The notes under the pieces: model-generated
What the model was told of the DNA's origin: nothing
Seen by the model: only the letters and a program-made list of their open reading frames with translations
Database searches by the model: none
Shown here: piece after piece, positions 57,686-64,000 of the stretch
Position numbering within the stretch: the stretch's first letter is position 1
Layout of the letters: every line of letters starts with the position of its first letter
Translations under genes and position numbers: made by a program
Origin: Oxytricha trifallax
Taxonomy: Eukaryota; Ciliophora; Spirotrichea; Sporadotrichida; Oxytrichidae
Assembly: GCA_000711775.1 (NCBI GenBank)
Contig: ARYC01017484.1
Coordinates: forward strand, 1-64,000
Direction of reading: 5' to 3'
DNA: 64,000 bases

Positions 57686-60593
57686 ATGGAATAAAACATT
57701 GATGAATAAGAATCTTTCGATTATGATTCTCTAACTTCAGAATATGAAACGTTACAAGAAAAGAATTAGATATTAGAATTTAAAACTAATTCCAATATTT
57801 TCTAAAAGTTTTCATCATAATCAACTGACTTGCTTAAATCAGCAGGGTGCATAGAAACAATATTTTAATACTTAGAATATCAGTTTATAATCACCCTTCA
57901 AAATATTAATCGCAAGTTTTACAACAGACATCTCCCTTTAATATTTCAAAACAAACAATGCGAAGTCTACTATTAATTTAATAATACTAATATATTAATA
58001 AAATAAATATATTTAAATATACTATGATTCTAAGAATAATATTAACATTTCCGAAAATTACGGGAAGTGAAATAGAATTATTGTATCGGTGCATACTAAG
58101 AATTTTTAAGAAAGGGAAAAGTGTAATGTGAAAAGTGAGTGGTATTTTAAAATTAATAAAATTTCTAAATAAACAGTTTTGTTTATATTTATTAAAAAAA
58201 TTACCCTAGTGATTAATCGTGATATTTTCCCTTTAATTATGTGCTAAAAACTAAATCACTATATTTATAAAATAAAACTAAGATCTAACTTTTATAAATT
58301 TTAACAAATAAATTTTTGATGAAAACTTTACATAAATTCATATATTTTTGTAATAATTGAAGAGATATTTCTTGTCATGCTATCTTGATCGTTCTTCCCT
58401 TGCCTTTAAAATTAAAAACTAGAAGCTTTTTCTAAACCAATTCTTACTTTCTAAATAAGATTTGCAATTTGTATACAAAATGATATAATTAATATAATTA
58501 TGTTTTACTAGGAAAGTAAAAAATAAAAGAGAATTAAGCTAAAAGATTCTTTAATTAGCTACATTCAAAAGACCAAACCCCTTATTAAGACATTAGTGAT
58601 ATTAATTTTAGGTTAGGTTAAATGAATTGAGCCAATTTGCATAATTTGAAATGAAATTTATCTAAAATTAGGACATATTTATGGTGAGAATTATTTTTAT
58701 TTACTTCTTAAGCTTATTTATTGTACTATTAAGAAATAATTTAAGTAAAATTTGTAAGCACTAAATTAGTCCGCATTTGCAAAGCTCTTATGCAAAAGAT
58801 ATTCAACTATTAAGTACACTATTTGCAATATTTTTATTCTTGCTCTTGAAAGCATCCTGTAAGAAATAAATGTTCACTTAGACCCATATTGACTTCCTCT
58901 GCGACTCGAAGACTTCGAAGTATTGGGCACACTTTCCATTAGACTAACGAGCTGTGATGTTTCATCGCAGGTTTCCTGACATGCGTATCTCTCCTTAGAC
59001 TATAGCCAATATTTATAGAAGAAATGGTATTACTTTCAAAACTGTCAACAGAGTGAAGAGAGTGATTGATTTTATAGTGCCATTTTATAGTAATTAAATT
59101 AAATATATGAATTAATGCAGCGAGCAAAAACTAATAAAATCAAGTTCATATATGCTGATGAAGCTGTATTTACATTCAACACCATTATCAAAAATATATG
59201 GTATAAGAAATATGATAAAATAGAAGTCTATGACTAAAAAGTAAACGTTGTCATTCATGCAATTTATATGGTATAAAAGACTCAAAAAGTTATGTCATTC
59301 ACTCTCGCTTATAGAGATAGAGTAGAACATAGAGTCTTACACATCTAAGAGATTAATACTTTAATTAGGAAATTATTATGTTTATTGATAAACTCTCAGT
59401 TCCTAAGATCAAGGAATTAAAGTTTAAAAAAGTTAAAAATAAAACCTGTTTACAACTTTCTTTATACCCCACAATTCAATGGAAAAATTTTTTACTGGAA
59501 TTATATCAAGACTCATTACAAGATATGCTACTGTATTTCGAATATGTCATGACTTTCCTATCAATCATATAAAGTAATTGGATGTATGCAGAGATAGTAG
59601 AATTTATAATCGTGAGAGCATCCAAACTATCCCAGGTAGTTATTAGATGGTACACTATATTCAAAAGAGAGAGTTAAGCAAATAATTTTCGTTTGATTTA
59701 AGTAAATCAAATAATCATTAAATAGCTTTACCTTAAAATCACTTAGAACCTACGTTATCTCCATTCGAACTACAATAAGTCCCCCCCCCAATTATGCCCT
59801 AAAAATCAAATCACTAGATCATTTAATTGGAGGATAAAGAGATTTAGATTCTGACATCTTTTAAGTCTATGATCTTATAATTAATTTATGTTAAATTTAA
59901 ACAAAAAAATATAATGCAATTATAAAAGCTCAAAAAAGTTGATTGAATGTACCATAAAGACGCCAAGAATGCACATGACTTTGTATTGTTTCTAAAATTA
60001 TATTTTAGTGATAGGAGGTTTGAATTAAGGGAAGGTCTTGAATACGATAGAAGCTTTTGATATAAAAAATTAAGTGTTCTTAAAACAATTTCCTTCACTA
60101 ATGACCCCTGTAACAGAAGCTCTTGTGACATAAATTTAATCTTTTCTTTAAATATCCTATTTTTTCTTATAATTAAATAATATTGAAGCAAATAAAATAA
60201 GATTTTATTTTAAATTAAATTGGAAAAGATAAACTGTATATACTGGGTGCTTGTACCTAAAAGTATTTAAATTCATATGATTATGTTCAGGTTTTACACC
60301 TATAAAATAGTGAAATCATGGATAACAAATGGACAGCTTTTATAAAGATAAATTAGTATTTAAATGAATATTAATATATTATAAAGTGCAAAACCCATTC
60401 GATTGGTCTTTCTCTAGTTGCTATTCATAAAAATATTTACTCTATTTATATGAGCATCTTTATTAATTAATTAATTGATTACTCATATAAAGTCAATGCT
60501 ATAGTGTTGAAATGCGCACATGGCAAATTTGTATATGATTATGAAAATTAAACTGTCGAAAAGTATAAATATTAAACACTTGAAATTCAGTGA
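57686..60593 (+). CDS. Kelch-repeat protein with F-box-like N-terminus, copy 1
   Basis: It is probably a substrate adaptor or scaffold. Coding islands: MEQNIDEQESFDYDSLTSEY from ATG 57686, with the F-box-like SAGCIETIFQYLEYQF and LQNINRKFYNRHLPLIFQN (to about 58010); QLKRYFLSCYLDRSSLAFKI (about 58358-58450); TPRMHMTLYCFQNYILVIGG followed by LN...LNTIEAFDI (a Kelch blade, about 59928-60140); GKDKLYILGACTQ...VQVLHLQNSEIMDNKWTAF (about 60220-60345); THSIGLSLVAIH...HGKFVYDYENQTVEKYKY and TGA 60591-60593. Gaps between islands are AT-rich; the largest holds a truncated TBE (58565-59600). All islands match copy 2 in order and frame. The double-Gly Kelch motif (VIGGLN) is seen once clearly. Confidence 0.65.
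58565..59690 (+). mobile_element. Truncated, old TBE: one end plus decayed transposase
   Basis: The left terminus CAAAAGACCAAACCCC (58565) follows ATT and is a worn TBE end. The following 200 bp match the transposase-side inverted repeat of the TBE at 36817 (for example AGCCAATTTGCATAATTTG). Transposase fragments follow in the plus direction: CDSKTSKYWAHFPLDQRAVM, RFPDMRISPQTIANIYRRNG (about 58900-59030), FIYADEAVFTFNTIIKN (about 59145-59200), KYDKIEVYDQKVN, then a damaged end TIQWKNFLLELYQDS near 59470-59520. Several frame shifts are present. The zinc-finger/kinase and 22-kDa-type genes and the far end are missing. It lies in a gap of Kelch copy 1, absent from copy 2. Confidence 0.8.
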
Positions 60594-61373
60594 TTCTGAT
60601 AAAATTTCATCATAAATAAGTTATTTAAATAATTCTATTTCAATTTATATTTTATATTTGCTCATTAATGTTGATATTAGATATTCTCATTTATCTTGTC
60701 GACATTTTGTTTTTAATATCAAGCAAAATAATAATGATAATTATTTATTTTTTATAATAACTAACATATTGCTATAATGAAATAATTTCAAGAAACTTAT
60801 GTATTGGTTGCATATTATAAATTTCAAAGCTCCCTTAATTAAAAGTTTAGGGTATTTGATTTGTAAATATAATTGAGTTCAAATTCCGATTTTGTAGAAA
60901 AATTAGACCATTAAGTAATAGAAATTATCGAAATATATGATACATTTATGATAAGCAATATTTACATATTTTTCTTAGAATTATTAACTGAGTTATTATG
61001 TAAAATGTAAAAAGGTTAATGTTTTCTTTACATCTGCATTTAAAGATCTTAATAAATTCTCTTGCTTAATTGATGAAAAATTTATGATTTGATATCACTT
61101 TGAGCTTTTTCAGTCTATTTCATAGATGAATACCAATCTTAGGCATTCATGCATGAAGTTATTTTAATTCACAAGCCAAGACTCGCTTATTATTTCTTAA
61201 TTTTTAAATCTTAAATAAATGATTGTTTCTTTTGAGCTTTTACAATGATTTTCTGAGATAATTTTTCCTAAAAAATAAAGAAACCAATTTCTGTAAAATC
61301 TTTTTGAGATTTGTATCTTTGTAGGAAGATAAAGTACTAACACTTCCTTTTTTATTATCTATTCGAATTGATT
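60594..61373. other. Spacer after Kelch copy 1
   Basis: AT-rich spacer. A short plus-strand piece at about 61010-61090 (KKVNVFFTSAFKDLNKF) has coding-like composition but no partner in copy 2 within the window, so I leave it uncalled. Confidence 0.45.
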
Positions 61374-61490
61374 AGTTATTATTATTATTTGATGCTTTAC
61401 GGAAATTGATACTGGGGCTTAAGCCAGCCAGATAGATAAATTAGATAGTCTCATGCTTTGATTTTTGGGCATTCACTCAAATTGATTAGT
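61374..61490 (-). mobile_element. Short copy of the SINE-like repeat with (AAT)n tail
   Basis: On the minus strand it ends TTTCCGTAAAGCATCAAAT plus several AAT units and carries GGCTTAAGCCCC. This matches 35636-35725 in order and orientation relative to the tail. Only the 3' part is present, as in 5'-truncated retroposed copies. Confidence 0.5.
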
Positions 61491-62087
61491 TAATACATAA
61501 ATCTTGGGAAGTATGTAATTTTTATAAACTTAATCCCTTTATTTGTGAAATTTCTTTATTACACAACATAGTAACATAGTCAAATAAGTTTACTTGCTCC
61601 AATAAAGTCCAAGTAATTTTAATCTATCAAATAGCCCCAAGATCATAAAATTTTGTTTCTCTAATTACCGATAATTCGATATGTAATAAAAAGTGATATA
61701 AATTATTTCATAAATAGTAATATTCCTTAAATAATCAATTAAGTAATTATATAGGCTATTTATTTATTATTTCTATAGTATTAAGTAAATTAAAATATAA
61801 TATTGTTCATAGATTTAAATTAAAAATTAAATTAGATATTTTAATTATAGAATTTCATTTCGCTTTATTTATTATTAATGGAATTTTCTTATTTTTGTTT
61901 TCTTAACTTTATTATCTTCATAAATTAATTATTTTATTATTTAGTTTATCATTTTTTATTTTATATAAATATATGCATTATATTAAATAATTAAAAATGT
62001 AATTATAAAATTAGATCTTGAAAATTCTTCTTATCATATTTTAATGTTTAATTAGATTTTATAATAATAAATAAGCTTTTTTCCACA

Positions 62088-64000
62088 ATGGAATTAAAAG
62101 ATAAGTCACAATTGATCAAATTTAATAACCCTGCTTCCCAACAAACTTTAACACATAAATCAGAACTATAAGATATAAATTCTTAAAATCTCCAATAAAA
62201 TTAACAATCAGCTCGCTTGTTTAAATCAGCAGGGTGCATATAAACAATTTTCGAGTATTTAGAATACGAGTTCATAATCATAAATTAAAACATTAATCGT
62301 AGATTTTACAACATAATGCTGCCATAATTTTTTCAAAACAAAAGATGCGAAGTAAGCTTTTATATATATTTTTGGGGAGGAAGTTTTCTGTGAAGTAATT
62401 TTTTCATTTATAATTTGATGAATCTTAAATTAAATTATATCTTAATTTATTTTATAACTTAATAAATGTTTAAAGAACATATCATGCATCAGTTAAAATC
62501 ATAAAAAATTAAGGGTATTCTTGTCTAATATATTATTCTGAATAATTAAAGATTAATATTAATAGAAATATATTTTAAAAAAGTCATTTTATCTTAAATG
62601 TAGATTTCTTAAAGAGGAAAAATTGAAGTTGAAAGAGATAAATATAAGATTTTTAAAATATTTTGAAATATAGGTTAATTTATCTTAAATGTTATGTAAG
62701 TCAAATCACTAAAAATTGTCAATTATAGGTAGAAAAATGGAGAAATAAATAGAAATTTAGAGACATAAATTAAAAAATTTACTTACCAGGAAACTTCCCT
62801 AAATAAGATTTTTTATCATAAGGCTTGGCAGAAAACTTCCCCCCCCAAAATTTTTATTAATACATGATAAAAAAATTTAATTTATTTATATTTAAAACTA
62901 TGATTAGAAGATAAACTTGAATATCTCAGAAATTCATAATAAGAAAAATAAAATTATGGTATCTGTGTAAATTAAGCACTATTAGAAAAATGAGAAATAT
63001 TATAGGAATGAATTAAATTTTTAAATTATAATTAGTGTTGTTTTTTTATCAATTGTAGAGCAATAATTTTTCCTTTTAAAAACAAGATTTTTATATAGAT
63101 TATTCTAATTTTTAAGTAAAATGACTTATTTATATTAATATTTTGAAATAACTGAAGAGATACTTCTTGTCTTGTAATCTTGAGCATTCAACACTTAACT
63201 ATCAAATTAAAAACAAGAAGCTTTTTCTAAACTTACTCATTATTCGAATAAAAAGTATTTAATTTTTATATTTTATGACTAACACAACTTTTTAATATAA
63301 TGTTTACTCGGTAACTTAAAACAAATTTAAACATTTGCCACTGTAAAGGTTTACAGTCAACTCCATTCAGACAAGTTTTAAGTTTATGATCTTATTATTA
63401 ATAGTTAAAAACTTAATCAATAATTATATTTTTTATTTATAACAGCTAAAAAATGTTGAATGAATGTACCTTATAAACACCAAGAATGAACATGACTTTG
63501 GCCTGTTTTAAGAATTATATATTGGTAATTGGAGGCATGAATTAGTGGGAACCCCTTAACACGGTCGAAGCTTATGATATAAGGAATTAAGAATTCTTAA
63601 AAGAATTCCCAAAACTTATGTTCCCTGTGACTTAATCACTTGCAACACAAATTATAGTAATTTAATTAAAATATAGATAAAATGATATTATATTAAATAA
63701 TTTTATAATTAAATTGGACGAGATAAGTTATATATGCTGGGTGCTTGTACCTAAGGGAAATTTATTTCATATGATTTTGTCCAGGTTTTACACTTGTAAA
63801 ATAGTGAAATTATGGATAACAAATGGACAGCTTTTATAACAATAAATTAAATTTATATTATTATTCATTGATTTATTATAAAGTGTAAAACCCATTTGAT
63901 TGGTCCTTCTCTAGTTGCTATTCATTAAATTATACATAGTATTGATAAAATAGATAAAAATAGGAAATTTAAGTAATTTAATAAATATCTATTATAATAA
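62088..64000 (+). CDS. Kelch-repeat protein with F-box-like N-terminus, copy 2 (runs off the window)
   Basis: This is the tandem duplicate of 57686-60593. It starts at ATG 62088 (MELKDKSQLIKFNNPASQQ) and includes the F-box-like SAGCIQTIFEYLEYEFII and NINRRFYNIMLP (to about 62360). Later islands are QLKRYFLSCNLEHSTLNYQI (about 63147-63250), TPRMNMTLACFKNYILVIGG followed by MNQWEPLNTVEAYDI (about 63465-63660), GRDKLYMLGACTQGKF...VQVLHLQNSEIMDNKWTAF (about 63718-63840) and THLIGPSLVAIHQ (about 63885-63930). The end lies beyond the window. A short inverted-repeat element sits in the first gap. The N-terminal 50 residues differ most from copy 1, while the Kelch parts are close. Confidence 0.65.
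62369..62851. mobile_element. Inverted-repeat element, family M6 (best copy)
   Basis: The left end TTTTGGGGAGGAAGTTTTCT (62370) is mirrored on the right by CAGAAAACTTCCCCCCCCAA (62829-62848). The interior (about 440 bp) is AT-rich with no coding sequence and little internal symmetry, so it is a MITE-like element with short ends, not a full foldback. It lies in the first gap of Kelch copy 2 and is absent from copy 1. Related ends occur at 13125-13452 and perhaps 18487-18881. Confidence 0.65.

Noticed and set aside
59782-59792. Run of nine C as a possible telomere or TBE end
   Set aside because: No A4 alternation and no inverted partner; a plain homopolymer.
1-64000. CRISPR array, tRNA or rRNA genes
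   Set aside because: No regularly spaced repeats, cloverleaf or rRNA-like sequence was seen. The only RNA-like candidate is the GC-rich block at 21575.
1-64000. Tetrahymena or Paramecium germline origin
   Set aside because: They share the Gln code, but TBE transposons with C4A4 ends and 3-bp ANT duplications are known from Oxytricha-type hypotrichs.

Overview
The window reads as micronuclear (germline) DNA of a hypotrich ciliate of the Oxytricha/Stylonychia type. Four signs support this. (1) Recognisable proteins stay open only if TAA and TAG are read as Gln and TGA alone is the stop. (2) A nearly complete telomere-bearing-element (TBE) transposon is present: its inverted ends carry C4A4-type telomeric repeats, it has a 3-bp AAT target duplication, and it holds the three classic TBE genes. 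(3) Introns are tiny (33-120 nt, GTAAG...TAG). (4) Much of the window is very AT-rich sequence in which short coding islands are separated by long non-coding gaps, as expected of macronuclear-destined segments between internal eliminated sequences. The species is an inference.

Layout. 1-6.1 kb: copy 1 of an unrecognised minus-strand multi-exon gene (family A), swollen by three large foldback elements. 6.1-9.7 kb: featureless AT-rich DNA. 9.7-10.8 kb: unknown minus-strand gene. 13.1-18.4 kb: copy 1 of a second unknown gene (family B) next to copy 2 of family A. 18.5-21.3 kb: short foldback elements. 21.3-28.2 kb: a broken-up minus-strand gene with at least ten coding islands (one MORN repeat), with foldback elements in its gaps and a GC-rich structured 151-bp block. 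29-33.9 kb: almost empty. 33.9-43.9 kb: family B copy 2, a plus-strand gene fragment, then family A copy 3, which is split within a codon by the TBE and carries another large foldback.

45-57.3 kb is a compact gene island. It holds a calcyphosine-like EF-hand gene with three decaying downstream duplicate modules, a sirtuin with a 1-nt frameshift, CTF8, a RUS-family (DUF647) membrane protein and a 751-aa coiled-coil protein. These last three are intact and have only short introns or none. 57.7-64 kb: two tandem copies of an F-box-like/Kelch gene. The first copy contains a truncated second TBE, the second a foldback element.

The dominant theme is germline gene duplication plus transposon load. 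Nearly every mobile element lies in a gap between coding islands, where elimination during macronuclear development would remove it. The paralogous copies act as natural empty sites that date and delimit the insertions. The coordinates of multi-exon families are approximate, because the macronuclear sequence needed to fix the segment ends was not available.
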